Source: a gamma proteobacterium NOR5-3
GTDB lineage: Bacteria; Pseudomonadota; Gammaproteobacteria; Pseudomonadales; Halieaceae
Direction of reading: 5' to 3'
Assembly: GCA_000158155.1 (NCBI GenBank)
Contig: DS999407.1
Span: 315,919 to 379,918 of the forward strand
Length of the DNA stretch: 64,000 nucleotides
A model generated the notes under the pieces. The model was not told the DNA's origin, searched no databases, and saw only the letters and a program-made list of their open reading frames with translations. Positions 27,814-37,005 of this stretch are shown here, piece by piece; the first letter of the stretch is position 1; every line of letters starts with the position of its first letter. Both the position numbers and the translations under genes were made by a program.

Positions 27814-29001
27814 TTACAAGACTTTGGCGATAGAGTCCGCCAGATAATCAATATTCCGGGCGTTGACTCCCGCCACGTTAATCCGCGATGAGCCAAGCAT
27901 GTACACGCTGTAGTCATTGCGCAGGGTCTGCACCTGCTCACCACTGAGCCCGAGAAAAGAGAACATTCCTTTTTCGGCGCGAATAAACTCAAAATCCCGC
28001 CCCGTGGCGGCCTGAAGTTTTTCTACAAGATCGCTGCGCAGACCGTTGATGCGGTCGCACATACCGTGCAGCTCGGCCTGCCAGCTTGCCGTAAGCGTCG
28101 CGTCAGAAAGCACCGCACTGGCCAGTAGAGCGCCATGGGCGGGCGGCATGGAATAGACCCGCCTCGCCGCGACTTTCGCCTGGCTTAACAAGGCATCAGC
28201 ATTCTTCTTGTCGCGACACACAAACAGTGTGCAGCCGGTGCGCTCGCGATAAAGCCCCATGTTCTTTGAACAGGAAGCCGCAACAATCATCTCTGGCAAA
28301 CGTTCGGCGAGTTGACGCAGGCCTGCGGCATCTTCATCCAGGCCATCACCCAGACCCTGATAGGCGATATCGATAAACGGCATAAAACCCTGAGCTTCGG
28401 CCATGTCACCGATAATGCGCCATTGATCTTGCGAAAGGTCCGCGCCGCAAGGGTTATGGCAGCAGCCGTGTAACAGCACGATGTCTCCGCGACCTGCACC
28501 TTTAAGATCTTCCACCATCGCATCGAAGTTCACGCCATGAGTTTGGGCATCGTAGTAACGATAGGTGGCAAACTGCAGACCTACGCTCCCCAGCAAAGGG
28601 ATATGCACCGGCCAGGTGGGATCCGAGACCCATACCTTTGCTCCCGGGGACGCTGCCTGAATAATCTCGGCGCCGATACGCAGCGCACCACAGCCGCCCG
28701 GTGCCTGAATGCTACTTATGCGGCCATCAGCCAAGGCCGTACTGTGCTCTCCGAACACCAGCTTTTGCATGCCGGGATTGAAACCCTCGACTCCCGCGGG
28801 CGACAGATATGCCTTGCTCACCTCATTGGCAACCAGGGTGGTCTGCGCCTGACGGATGGCATCGAAGACCGGACAAACACCCTGCTCGTCCATATAAATG
28901 CCCACCGTAAGATCCACCTTGCTGGGATTGTCGTCCGCACGGCAGATCGCTGCGAGTCCGAGAATGGGGTCATCCGGGAGAAGTTCGAGGGCGTCAAGCA
29001 T
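27814..29001 (-). CDS. Aromatic/aspartate aminotransferase (class I)
   Basis: 395 residues from the ATG at 29001; an in-frame upstream extension is not family-like. K246 in SCSKNMGLY is the PLP-binding lysine (SFSKNFGLY in AspC/TyrB). CCHNPCGADLS holds the Asn, and DIAYQGLG the Asp-Tyr that hold the cofactor. It transfers amino groups from aspartate or aromatic amino acids to 2-oxoglutarate. Whether it is aspC- or tyrB-like cannot be decided here. The cluster SCSKNM differs from E. coli TyrB (SFSKNF). Confidence 0.9.
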   Translation of the reverse strand: MLDALELLPDDPILGLAAICRADDNPSKVDLTVGIYMDEQGVCPVFDAIRQAQTTLVANEVSKAYLSPAGVEGFNPGMQKLVFGEHSTALADGRISSIQAPGGCGALRIGAEIIQAASPGAKVWVSDPTWPVHIPLLGSVGLQFATYRYYDAQTHGVNFDAMVEDLKGAGRGDIVLLHGCCHNPCGADLSQDQWRIIGDMAEAQGFMPFIDIAYQGLGDGLDEDAAGLRQLAERLPEMIVAASCSKNMGLYRERTGCTLFVCRDKKNADALLSQAKVAARRVYSMPPAHGALLASAVLSDATLTASWQAELHGMCDRINGLRSDLVEKLQAATGRDFEFIRAEKGMFSFLGLSGEQVQTLRNDYSVYMLGSSRINVAGVNARNIDYLADSIAKVL

Positions 29002-29187
29002 GGTTACAGTTCCTGATCGAAGCGGGCAATTTAACCCCTTCAGAATACGCGAGGCCGCCATGGGAGAAAACAAGGATTTTGTGCTGTCTCGGCGACTGCG
29101 CACTTTTCACGTTTTTTTTGCGAATTTTTTCCTTGTTGCTGCGGGTCAGAGTTTTATGCTTGCAAAATAGATACAAGGTATTCCCTC

Positions 29188-29391
29188 ATGGCAAAAAACA
29201 AAGACAGCAGCGAAAACAACGGCGCAAACCCCCGCAGCAACAGCCTTGTTGCATTTTTGGGTGCAATCAAGTTTCGCAAGCCCACGCAGGCTGCGAACGA
29301 TGTTGAGCGCTACTTCGCACAACCGCAGCCCCAGGCGCGGCAGCGTCGGCAGCTGGCAGAAGAAAACTACTGGATTCGCAGCGCCAACTAA
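29188..29391 (+). CDS. Small hypothetical protein, 67 residues
   Basis: 67 residues, basic N-terminus (MAKNKDSSENNG), then a central VAFLGAIKFRKP and an Arg/Gln-rich tail ending YWIRSAN. No signal peptide and no known domain. A possible promoter lies upstream around 29115-29165 (AT-rich, TTGCG and TATGCT-like boxes). It is convergent with the sulfotransferase gene, leaving only 16 bases. Supported by a clean ATG with upstream AAGG and an ordinary coding bias. I do not recognise it. Confidence 0.5.
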   Translation: MAKNKDSSENNGANPRSNSLVAFLGAIKFRKPTQAANDVERYFAQPQPQARQRRQLAEENYWIRSAN

Positions 29392-29407
29392 GCTGCGTGT
29401 ACTTGAG

Positions 29408-30145
29408 CTACCCGCGCAGTGCGTGGGTCAGCATACCCTGGTAAGTTCGTTCCGCCTCAGCACACAGCCTCTCCTGTGCGGCACTCAGAGTCACAGGCTC
29501 ACCTCCTTCGAGGGCAGGGGGAGCTGCAAATCCGGTGGATGACCATACCGAGCTGTACCAGTGCGGCGCCCAAACACCGTCACTTGCCCTGGGCCCTGCA
29601 GGCCAACTCAGCATCGCTTCGTCAAACGGTAACGACAACCGGGCGCATAATTGTGTCAGCACGCCCCGGGGGTTGCCCAGCGTCAGATCGGCGTCCAGCA
29701 CCGGCGGCACCGCGCCAAGGCGATCACACTCGCGCTCGAACAGCGCAGCCTGTTGGGCAAACCCCAATTCATTCAGGGTAAATTCTTCGCGCACCCTGGC
29801 ATAGGACGCGATGATGCGCCGCGGCTCCCGCACTAAAAAGCAGTTGGTGAACTGCTCAGTGAATGTCAGATCCATGGCTGGAAGAATGTGCTGGGTCATG
29901 TGTTTCTGGTAATACACCGGGGCCGGCTCCTCGCTGCACAGCGCATCAGCCACCGTCCGCCAATCTTGCGACTGGCTGGCCAGCACCTGTGAACGCCCCG
30001 GATGATCAAGACCGGTATCCGCGAGATACGCAGCATAAAAAGGCTCGTCGATCACCGCGCAATCGCTGCGATTTTCAAAGGAGCGCATCATCGCCGTGCT
30101 GATGTTGCGCGGTCCGGACCACATCGCCACCCGCCGCACACTCAT
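29408..30145 (-). CDS. P-loop sulfotransferase-family protein
   Basis: 245 residues. The N-terminus MWSGPRNISTAMMRSF is the 5'-phosphosulfate (PAPS) binding P-loop form used by the sulfotransferase family. LVREPRRIIASYA is the 3'-phosphate-binding motif of the same fold. It follows the class IV aminotransferase after 3 bases, so the two are one operon. It is likely to be a cytoplasmic small-molecule sulfotransferase, or a relative used as a kinase-like P-loop protein. The acceptor cannot be told. The pairing with an aminotransferase suggests a shared amino-acid-derived substrate. Confidence 0.75.
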   Translation of the reverse strand: MSVRRVAMWSGPRNISTAMMRSFENRSDCAVIDEPFYAAYLADTGLDHPGRSQVLASQSQDWRTVADALCSEEPAPVYYQKHMTQHILPAMDLTFTEQFTNCFLVREPRRIIASYARVREEFTLNELGFAQQAALFERECDRLGAVPPVLDADLTLGNPRGVLTQLCARLSLPFDEAMLSWPAGPRASDGVWAPHWYSSVWSSTGFAAPPALEGGEPVTLSAAQERLCAEAERTYQGMLTHALRG

Positions 30146-30148
30146 GGC

Positions 30149-31090
30149 TCAGTCCTCGCCACGGTCGTGAAAACGCCCCGGTCCGTCAATGTACTGAGCA
30201 ACATAGCTTCGATAAGCCGACTGCAGTTGAGTCACCACCGGCCCGCGACTCCCCTCGCCGATTTTTCGCCCATCGACCTCCCGCACCGGCACCAGTCCCG
30301 CAAAGGTACCGGTTACAAATGCTTCCTCGGCGTTATACACATCGGTGAGTGTGAAATTCCGCTCTCTCACCGTCATACCCTCGGCCGTTGCGATGTTCAG
30401 CACCTTACGCCGGGTAATGCCATCAAGACAGTAATCCCCGGTGCTGGTCCACAGCTCCCCCCTGCGCACGATAAAAAAATGCGTGGAGTTGCAGGTGGCC
30501 ACAAAACCATGGGGATCAAGCATGAGTGCTTCGTCATAGCCTGCCTTTGCCGCCTGAATACAGGCCGTCACGCAGTTCAGCTTGGAATGTGTGTTTAAGG
30601 TCGGATCCTGAACATCCGAATAACCCCGGCGCACGTGTACCGTGAACAGAGTCACGCCCTTATCCACAGTCTCGGGAAGCGCCGTTTTGTATTCCGGAAT
30701 AATCACGATGGTGGGCGGCGTGATGGTCATGCGCGGATCCTGGTAGGGCGTGGATTTGACGCCGCGGGAGACCATGAGCCGAATATGCACGCCGTCGTGC
30801 ATGTCGTTAGCCGCAAGTGCGTTATAGAGCCGTCGGGTGAGTGTTTCTTTGTCAACGCTGATCTCAAAATCCAGCGTATGCATTCCTTCATAAAGACGAT
30901 CGAGATGCTGCTCGAGAAACAATACCGTGCCGCCCTCTACGCGCAGCCCTTCCCACACGCCGTCGCCCAGCACAAAGCCCGAATCAAATACCGAAACAAC
31001 AGCCTTCTCTCGAGGGAGTAGCTCACCGTTAATGTCGATGAGAATGCTCTGATTGCGGTCTGCCCCGCTGTACTCATGAGTGCCCTGCAT
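30149..31090 (-). CDS. Class IV (branched-chain/D-amino acid-like) aminotransferase
   Basis: 313 residues from the ATG at 31090 (a TTG two codons upstream is less likely). Fold type IV PLP enzyme: the LNTHSKLNCVTACI stretch holds the PLP lysine, and GSGF-type VFDSGFVLGDGVWEGLRV is the N-terminal motif. FVTGTFAGLVPVREVDGR closes the active site. It is related to IlvE and to D-amino-acid transaminases. Substrate not determinable. It overlaps in an operon with the sulfotransferase, 3 bases apart. Confidence 0.87.
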   Translation of the reverse strand: MQGTHEYSGADRNQSILIDINGELLPREKAVVSVFDSGFVLGDGVWEGLRVEGGTVLFLEQHLDRLYEGMHTLDFEISVDKETLTRRLYNALAANDMHDGVHIRLMVSRGVKSTPYQDPRMTITPPTIVIIPEYKTALPETVDKGVTLFTVHVRRGYSDVQDPTLNTHSKLNCVTACIQAAKAGYDEALMLDPHGFVATCNSTHFFIVRRGELWTSTGDYCLDGITRRKVLNIATAEGMTVRERNFTLTDVYNAEEAFVTGTFAGLVPVREVDGRKIGEGSRGPVVTQLQSAYRSYVAQYIDGPGRFHDRGED

Positions 31091-31198
31091 AATCAAAATC
31101 CCGTCTTAATACGATGAAGAACAAGCGTTCGAAAACGCGACGCATGCTACCATGCGCGGCGCTCGCGACTGACCTCTGGCGAGGGGACCAAAACCACC

Positions 31199-31939
31199 GT
31201 GATTGACACCTCCGACACCCTTGATACCTTGTTCAGCGACCCACTGCGGGCGCCGGGACCGTTCCGCTTTGACAACGATGTTGTGGCGGTCTTTCCTGAC
31301 ATGATTCGTCGCTCTGTTCCCGGTTACGAGACTGTGATTGCCATGTCCGGACTGCTCGCGGGACGCTACGCGCGACCCGGTAGCTGCGTGTATGACCTGG
31401 GCTGCTCGCTGGGTGCCACCACACTCTCTATGCGTCGTCATATCAAGGACCCGGACTGCATCATCATCGGTATCGATAACTCTCCGGCCATGATCCAGCG
31501 TTGCCAGGAACTAATCGCACTGGACGACGGCGCTGCATCGGTAGAGCTTCGTGAAAACGATATCCTCGAGTGCGAGATAGCGAACGCGTCCATGGTGGTA
31601 CTGAACTACACCCTGCAATTTGTGCCCCTGGAACAACGACTGAGCTTACTGAGTCGTATAGCTGACGCGCTAATGCCGGGAGGTATTCTGGTCTTGTCCG
31701 AGAAAGTCGTGTTTCCGGACCCGACCTTAAATCAACTCAACATCGACCTACATCACGACTTCAAGCGGGCGCATGGATACAGTGACCTGGAAATTGCGGG
31801 CAAACGCGATTCCATAGAGAACGTACTCATTCCCGAATCTCTGGACCAACATCGGAAGCGTCTGTCAGACGCAGGATTTAGCTCCAGCGATGTCTGGTTC
31901 CAGTGCTTTAACTTCGCTTCGATTATCGCCCTCAAATGA
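31199..31939 (+). CDS. cmoA: Carboxy-S-adenosyl-L-methionine synthase
   Basis: 246 residues; start GTG at 31199. SAM-fold with VYDLGCSLGATTLS (motif I), LNYTLQFVPLEQR and DIDHH-type DLHHDFKRAHGYSDLEIAGKR characteristic of CmoA. It turns prephenate and SAM into carboxy-SAM, used by CmoB to modify wobble uridine 34 of tRNA. Its stop overlaps the cmoB start (ATGA), as in most Gammaproteobacteria. Confidence 0.95.
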   Translation: MIDTSDTLDTLFSDPLRAPGPFRFDNDVVAVFPDMIRRSVPGYETVIAMSGLLAGRYARPGSCVYDLGCSLGATTLSMRRHIKDPDCIIIGIDNSPAMIQRCQELIALDDGAASVELRENDILECEIANASMVVLNYTLQFVPLEQRLSLLSRIADALMPGGILVLSEKVVFPDPTLNQLNIDLHHDFKRAHGYSDLEIAGKRDSIENVLIPESLDQHRKRLSDAGFSSSDVWFQCFNFASIIALK

Positions 31940-32910
31940 TTGACATTCAGACCCTCAAGGATCGCTGGGCAGACGGTCCGCTGGCAGCATGGGGATCGCT
32001 GCTGGAGGAGCAGGTGGCAGCGGGCCTGTCGGTAGCGCGTCATGGCGATATTCCACGCTGGCAAAATGCACTGGAATCGCTACCCGACATCACTACAGAC
32101 GAAGTCCTTCTTGACGGTGCGGCGGTTGGTGTTGCCGCAAGCTCAAGGCCCGATGCTGTGACGGCCCAATCACTTGAAGCTGCCTTGCGGGGGCTTTGTC
32201 CGTGGCGCAAAGGACCATATGCGCTGTTTGGATTGCCCATTGATACCGAGTGGCGTTCGGACTGGAAATGGGACCGACTCAATTCGCATATCGAACCGCT
32301 GACCGATCGCCTGGTATTAGATGTGGGCTGCGGTAACGGCTATCACTGCTGGCGCATGCGTGGCGCGGGTGCCCGGGAGGTCATCGGCATTGACCCATCG
32401 CCGCTATTTGTAATCCAGTTTGCCGCCCTGCAGCACTACATTCAGGACCCGGCGGTCAGTGTTCTACCTGTGGGCATCGAGAAGTTACCGCCAAAACTCC
32501 ATGCCTTTGATACCGCGTTTTCCATGGGGGTGCTCTACCACCGGCGTTCTCCCATGGAGCACCTGCAAACCCTGCGCGACAGTCTTCGCAGCGGCGGTCA
32601 ACTGGTGCTTGAGACTCTGGTGATCGAGGGCGACGAACGGCAGTGTCTGGTGCCCCAGGGGCGCTACGCGCGCATGGGCAACGTGTGGTTCATCCCAAGC
32701 TCAGCCATGCTCATCCTTTGGCTTGCCAAGCTGGGCTGGAAGAATCCCCGCGTCGTGGATGAATCTGTCACCACCACCGAGGAGCAACGCTCCACGGACT
32801 GGATGAGTTTTCAGTCCCTCAAGAATTTTCTGGATCAAAACGATCCGTCGCTCACACTCGAAGGTTATCCAGCACCGCGGCGGGCCGTGGTGATTGCGGA
32901 AGCACCCTGA
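31936..32910 (+). CDS. cmoB: tRNA U34 carboxymethyltransferase
   Basis: 324 residues. Methyltransferase motif VLDVGCGNGYHCWRM, then FDTAFSMGVLYHRRSPMEHL, as in CmoB. GPYALFGLPIDTEWRSDWKW is the N-terminal signature. It transfers the carboxymethyl group from carboxy-SAM to 5-hydroxyuridine 34, making cmo5U. Translationally coupled to cmoA. A 52-bp tandem repeat begins 18 bases after the stop. Confidence 0.95.
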   Translation: MIDIQTLKDRWADGPLAAWGSLLEEQVAAGLSVARHGDIPRWQNALESLPDITTDEVLLDGAAVGVAASSRPDAVTAQSLEAALRGLCPWRKGPYALFGLPIDTEWRSDWKWDRLNSHIEPLTDRLVLDVGCGNGYHCWRMRGAGAREVIGIDPSPLFVIQFAALQHYIQDPAVSVLPVGIEKLPPKLHAFDTAFSMGVLYHRRSPMEHLQTLRDSLRSGGQLVLETLVIEGDERQCLVPQGRYARMGNVWFIPSSAMLILWLAKLGWKNPRVVDESVTTTEEQRSTDWMSFQSLKNFLDQNDPSLTLEGYPAPRRAVVIAEAP

Positions 32911-32928
32911 TAACCAGCAAAACGATCC

Positions 32929-33062
32929 GGCTCGCCCCACCACAGGAACACTCACCGGACGGCGTAGCGTGATCCGAATCGGCTCGCCCCACCACAGGAA
33001 CACTCACCGAACGGCGTAGCGTGATCCGAATCGGCTCGCCCCACCACTGGAACACTCACCGG
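32929..33062. repeat. 52-bp tandem repeat, about 2.6 copies
   Basis: Three consecutive copies start at 32929, 32981 and 33033 with an exact 52-base period. The unit begins GGCTCGCCCCACCACAGGAA and ends with the CGTGATCCGAATC junction. Copy 3 stops after 30 bases. Only three substitutions are visible among the copies. The whole array follows cmoB. Confidence 0.95.
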
Positions 33063-33066
33063 ATAA

Positions 33067-33229
33067 GATTTGGGGGATCGGTTCGCTTATCCAGTGCTGG
33101 GACGAGCCTTGCGCCCGCAGCACCTTCGAGGCCCTGACGATTGCAGGCCGATGCAGACATCGCCTTCAAAGAGCCGATCCCCCAAGTCTTTTTGGCGATT
33201 GAAGGCGATGTCTGCATTGGACTGCAATC
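33067..33229. repeat. Nested inverted repeats (31-nt arms, plus 18-nt arms)
   Basis: Arms 33139-33169 and 33199-33229 are inverted repeats at 29 of 31 bases (core ATGCAGACATCGCCTTCAA) separated by 29 bases. A second pair, 33067-33084 and 33171-33188, has GGGGGATCGG / CCGATCCCCC cores. The second arm of this pair sits inside the spacer of the first, so the two structures are mutually exclusive. It lies in the cmoB-lon gap. Confidence 0.9.
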
Positions 33230-33254
33230 AGCAGTAACGTTGAGCTGAGCTGAA

Positions 33255-35752
33255 TCAGTGTAGCGACTTACCGCGCCTGTGATCCTCAAAGACTGTCTCA
33301 AAGACATCGCGAAACGTCCGCGCAAAATGCACATTGATACCTTCGCGCAAGTAGTCCGGCAACTCCTCAAAGTCCCGACGGTTCGCATGCGGCAGGATCA
33401 GCTCCAGGATCTTGGCGCGCCGCGCCGCAATCACCTTCTCGCGTATACCGCCCACGGGCAGCACCTGACCGGTGAGGGTCAGCTCTCCGGTCATGGCCAG
33501 AGGACGTCGTATACGCTCCTTGCGCGCCAGCGAGATCAGGGCAGTGGCGATGGTAATACCGGCGCTCGGGCCGTCTTTAGGTGTGGCGCCCTCGGGTACG
33601 TGCAGGTGCACCATGCTGGTGTCAAAGAAATCCGGATCACAGCGATAGTCCTTAAGATGAGAGACTACAAAGCTGTAAGCAATATCCGCCGACTCACGCA
33701 TGACGTCGCCGAGACGCCCGGTCAATTTAAAGCCGCGGTTCAACGTATGAACACGCGAAGACTCAATGGGCAAAGTGGCGCCGCCCATGGCCGTCCAGGC
33801 AAGTCCCGTGGCAACGCCGATGCCCCGCTGGGGCTTCTCGGTCTGAAACAGCGGCTGCCCCAGCAAATCGTCAATATCACGCTTACCGATGCGGCGTTTG
33901 GGGTGAGCAGCGTCGCCTTGGTCCTGCGTCGCTTGCTGCTGCTGTCTGCACAAACTCCACGATGGACTTGCGCATGATTCGCGAGAAGTGCTTCTCCAGT
34001 TCCGCACGCCCGCTTCAAGACAATAGGACTCAATCACGTACTTCAATGCGGGATCATTATCTTCAACTGGTCCGCGCTCAGTCCATGGCGCTCCAATTGC
34101 TTGGGCCACAGGTGATTGCGGGCAATAGCGAGCTTTTCTTCGGCTACATAGCCTGACAAACGCAAAGTCTCCATGCGATCCAGCAGCGGACCGGGGATCG
34201 TATCGAGCTGGTTCGCGGTGCAGATAAACAGCACTTTGGACAGATCCACTCGCAAATCCAGATAATGATCAAGAAACTCACTATTCTGCTCAGGGTCAAG
34301 AACCTCCAACAACGCTGAAGCCGGATCCCCACGAAAGGACGCACCGATCTTATCGATCTCGTCCAGCATAATGACCGGGTTCGCCACCTTCACCTCTTTA
34401 AGAGCCTGAACGAACTTGCCCGGCATAGCGCCCACGTAGGTACGGCGATGACCTTTAATCTCGGCCTCATCACGCATGCCACCCAGACTGAAGCGATAGA
34501 ACTCCCGGCCCAGGGCGTTAGCAACGGAACGCCCGATACTCGTCTTGCCCACGCCCGGTGGGCCTACCAGCAACAAAATAGACCCGGCAATTTCTCCCTT
34601 GAATGAACCCACCGCCAGAAACTCAAGAATGCGGTCTTTCACATCGTCCAGGCCGTCATGATCCTGATCCAGAACCGTGGCGGCGTGCTTAAGGTCGAGA
34701 TTGTCCTCAGAGCTAAGGCCCCAGGGCACCTGCGTAGCCCAGTCCAGATAATTTCGGGTCACGCCGTACTCCGGTGAACCCGGCTCCAGCACAGAGAGCT
34801 TTTGCAACTCATCGTCGATGCGCTCACGAACGGCGTCCGGCAGTATCAGAGACTCGAGTCGCGCCTCGAAGCGCTCAGCATCCGAGGTGCGATCATCCTT
34901 GGACAGACCCAGTTCTTTTTGAATAACTTTCATCTGCTCGCGCAAAAAGAATTCACGCTGCTGATCGCTTACCTTTTCGTTCACTTGCTCAGTGATTTTG
35001 CCGCGCAGCTCGGCGACTTCACGCTCCTTGCCCAGCAAGGTCAGAACCTTCTGCATCCGCGACTGCAACGGCAGAGTCTCAAGAATTTCCTGCAGCTGAT
35101 CGCCTTTGGCGGTGGTCAAGGCCGCAGAAAAGTCTGCCAGCAAACTGGGCTGGTTGGGATTAAAGTTCGCGATGTAATGACGCAGCTCTTCGCTGTACAA
35201 CGGATTTAAAGGCAGCAGCTCTTTCACGGCCTGCAGTACCGCCATGGAGTACGCTTTGACGTCGTCGCTATCGCGGTCGCCCTGACTTCGGGGGTACTCA
35301 ACCTGCACGCGATAGGGCGGCTTGTCGCTGAGCCAGCGCACGATGCGGAAGCGCCGCACACCCTGCGCCAGAAACTGGCCCGGGTTCTCGGCCATCATGG
35401 GGGGGCGATGGAGACGCACTACGCAGCCGATCTCCGGAAAGTCCCGAGGCTGGGGGTCACCGCCATTGAGCTGGCTCGGATCCACGTAGGCAAGACCCAC
35501 CACGCTATTAGACGTCTCGGTGACCGCCTTGATCGTGCCCGCCCACTCGTCCGGATCCATGCCCACCGGCTGCACCTGCCCCGGAAAAAACGGGCGCTGT
35601 GGCACAGGGATGAGATACAGCGAATCTGGCAGCACGTCATCAGCCACCGCCGGCGTAGAAGACTTCAACTTGACGCCGTCCTCCCCTATCTCTGCACTGA
35701 GATCCAGCCCTGGTGAGGACGGGTCCTCTGTCTTATCGTCTTGCATAAACAT
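33255..35752 (-). pseudogene. lon: ATP-dependent protease Lon, disrupted by three frameshifts
   Basis: Together the frames give a complete Lon: LON substrate domain (LIPVPQRPFFPG), AAA+ domain with P-loop GPPGVGKTSI and Walker B VIMLDEIDKIG, and the protease domain with the Ser-Lys dyad in [10 protein letters not shown] and GGIREKVIAA. Three indels interrupt it: a missing base near 34053-34060 after DQLKI, another near 33997-34003 after EAGVRN, and a compensating shift somewhere in 33915-33950. Reading around them restores DPALKYVIES and LEKHFSRIMRKSIV, which match Lon. The span is 2498 bases, one short of 833 codons, as expected for a net loss of one. If the indels are genuine, the ATPase and protease are separated. 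Sequencing error in a homopolymer- or repeat-poor region is possible but less natural for three. Confidence 0.85.
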
Positions 35753-36132
35753 CCCTCTTGGTAGAGGAGAGAGATGGGGTTCAGAGCGAAGATTTCAACT
35801 GGCGGGGCTAATAGGGCTGCACGCCGAACGCAAATAGTTTTGAAGAGGCTTAGCTCGGGCACGTTCGAGCGAGCGAGTCACCCCAATCTTTCTCGGGAGC
35901 CGAGCGTGCAAAACCGCTGAGACAACTCCTATTCGAAACAAATGATGTGTCAGCAATCTTTACACAAACTCGTGGCTAGCACTTAAGCACCCGAAAAAAA
36001 TATTATTAAAACACTGATTTTTATTAGTTTTTTTTAATAGGCCCACTTTGTGCTAGCTATACCATCAATCTTAGCTGGAAGGCGCAAACAGCCAACCAAG
36101 CTGCGTACAGACAAATTTGAATGGAGCCACCA
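35753..36132. other. Intergenic region with AT-rich promoter candidate
   Basis: Between lon and the PEP-CTERM gene. Contains copy 1 of the 57-bp dispersed repeat (35853-35909). At 35985-36040 there is an AT-rich stretch with poly-A and poly-T runs that probably carries promoters for the PEP-CTERM gene. I see no gene. Confidence 0.4.
35853..35909. repeat. Dispersed repeat, copy 1 (57 bp)
   Basis: Same orientation and sequence as 36912-36967 except one extra C in a C-run. Unlike copy 2, its right flank (GTGCAAAACC) does not continue the palindrome, so only about 8 bp of the stem remain. Confidence 0.9.
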
Positions 36133-36774
36133 ATGCTATCGAGAACACTTAAGACCGCCACCTTTTTGGCACTCGTCCTGCCCGCATATGCACATGCTGG
36201 GCTCATGGTCGACATCGGCCTGACAGGCCAAAGCGTGGCTGACGGCTTTGATACCCTTTCTAGTGCATCTGACTCCAACAATGCATCGGGCTCATTTGGT
36301 GGTTTGTCAGTGGGAACCGTGGATTTAAGTGTCACTGCTACAGGTGGTGCCGGCTTCCGCGATAGAGGTCAGATTTCTGACGACATAGCCGACGATTTTA
36401 TCTTTGGCACACAATCTGTCTTTGTTACATTTGGCGGTCTGTCTCGCGCACAGACCTATAGCTTCAAACTATGGAGCCACGATGCCGGGTACGCGCAGTC
36501 GACATTTGATATCTATGCTAACGGGACACTTACAGCTGGCACTTTCTCGCCATCAACCGGCTCATCCGGACCTATCACAACGGCTTCCTTTAATTTTGTG
36601 GCTGACAGCGGCGATAACGTCATCGAGCTCAGAGAAGTGACTCAAGCTCGCGGTACAGACTCTGCGGTTATTTTGAACGCGATTGAAGTGAGCGAAGTAC
36701 CCGCTCCGGCGACGTTAGCGCTCTTTGGCCTAGGCCTAGTGGGCCTCGGTTGGAAAAAGCGCAAGACAGGGTAA
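36133..36774 (+). CDS. PEP-CTERM-anchored secreted protein
   Basis: 213 residues from the ATG at 36133, chosen because GGAG lies six bases upstream; an ATG four codons earlier is possible. A signal peptide covers residues 1-23 (ATFLALVLPAYAHA). The body is Gly/Ser/Asp/Thr-rich with no named domain. The C-terminus is a PEP-CTERM signal in VPAP form followed by a hydrophobic stretch (TLALFGLGLVGLGW) and KKRK, so it is likely sorted by an exosortase into the extracellular matrix. It lies between two copies of a dispersed repeat and is followed by a terminator. Confidence 0.82.
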   Translation: MLSRTLKTATFLALVLPAYAHAGLMVDIGLTGQSVADGFDTLSSASDSNNASGSFGGLSVGTVDLSVTATGGAGFRDRGQISDDIADDFIFGTQSVFVTFGGLSRAQTYSFKLWSHDAGYAQSTFDIYANGTLTAGTFSPSTGSSGPITTASFNFVADSGDNVIELREVTQARGTDSAVILNAIEVSEVPAPATLALFGLGLVGLGWKKRKTG

Positions 36775-36791
36775 AACGACCTGCGCTATTT

Positions 36792-36817
36792 AAAGCCCTC
36801 TCATCGAGGGCTTTTTT
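36792..36817 (+). terminator. Rho-independent terminator of the PEP-CTERM gene
   Basis: A stem AAAGCCCTC / GAGGGCTTT with a TCATC loop and a T run lies 18 bases past the stop codon. Confidence 0.88.
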
Positions 36818-36900
36818 GTGCCTGCTATTTGAGGTGGTTAAAGTTAGCACCCACGTCGAACTCTGCCTCAGCATTTCCGGCTAAAGGACTTATCGGCATC

Positions 36901-36984
36901 AGCCCCGCTTGGCTCGGGCACGTTCGAGCGAGCGAGTCACCCAATCTTTCTCGGGAGCCGAGCGTGCCCGGGCCAAGCCGGGCT
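36901..36984. repeat. Dispersed palindromic repeat, copy 2
   Basis: Contains the 56-bp copy (36912-36967) of the sequence at 35853-35909. It is also an imperfect palindrome: arms 36901-36926 and 36959-36984 pair at 23 of 26 positions around a 32-base centre. It lies just 3' of the PEP-CTERM gene and before the DUF1820 gene. Confidence 0.9.
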
Positions 36985-37005
36985 AGATAGATAAACAGGC
37001 TGCTA

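Noticed and set aside
32929-33062. CRISPR-like array
   Set aside because: The units are contiguous copies of the same 52 bases, with no unique spacers between short repeats and no cas genes.
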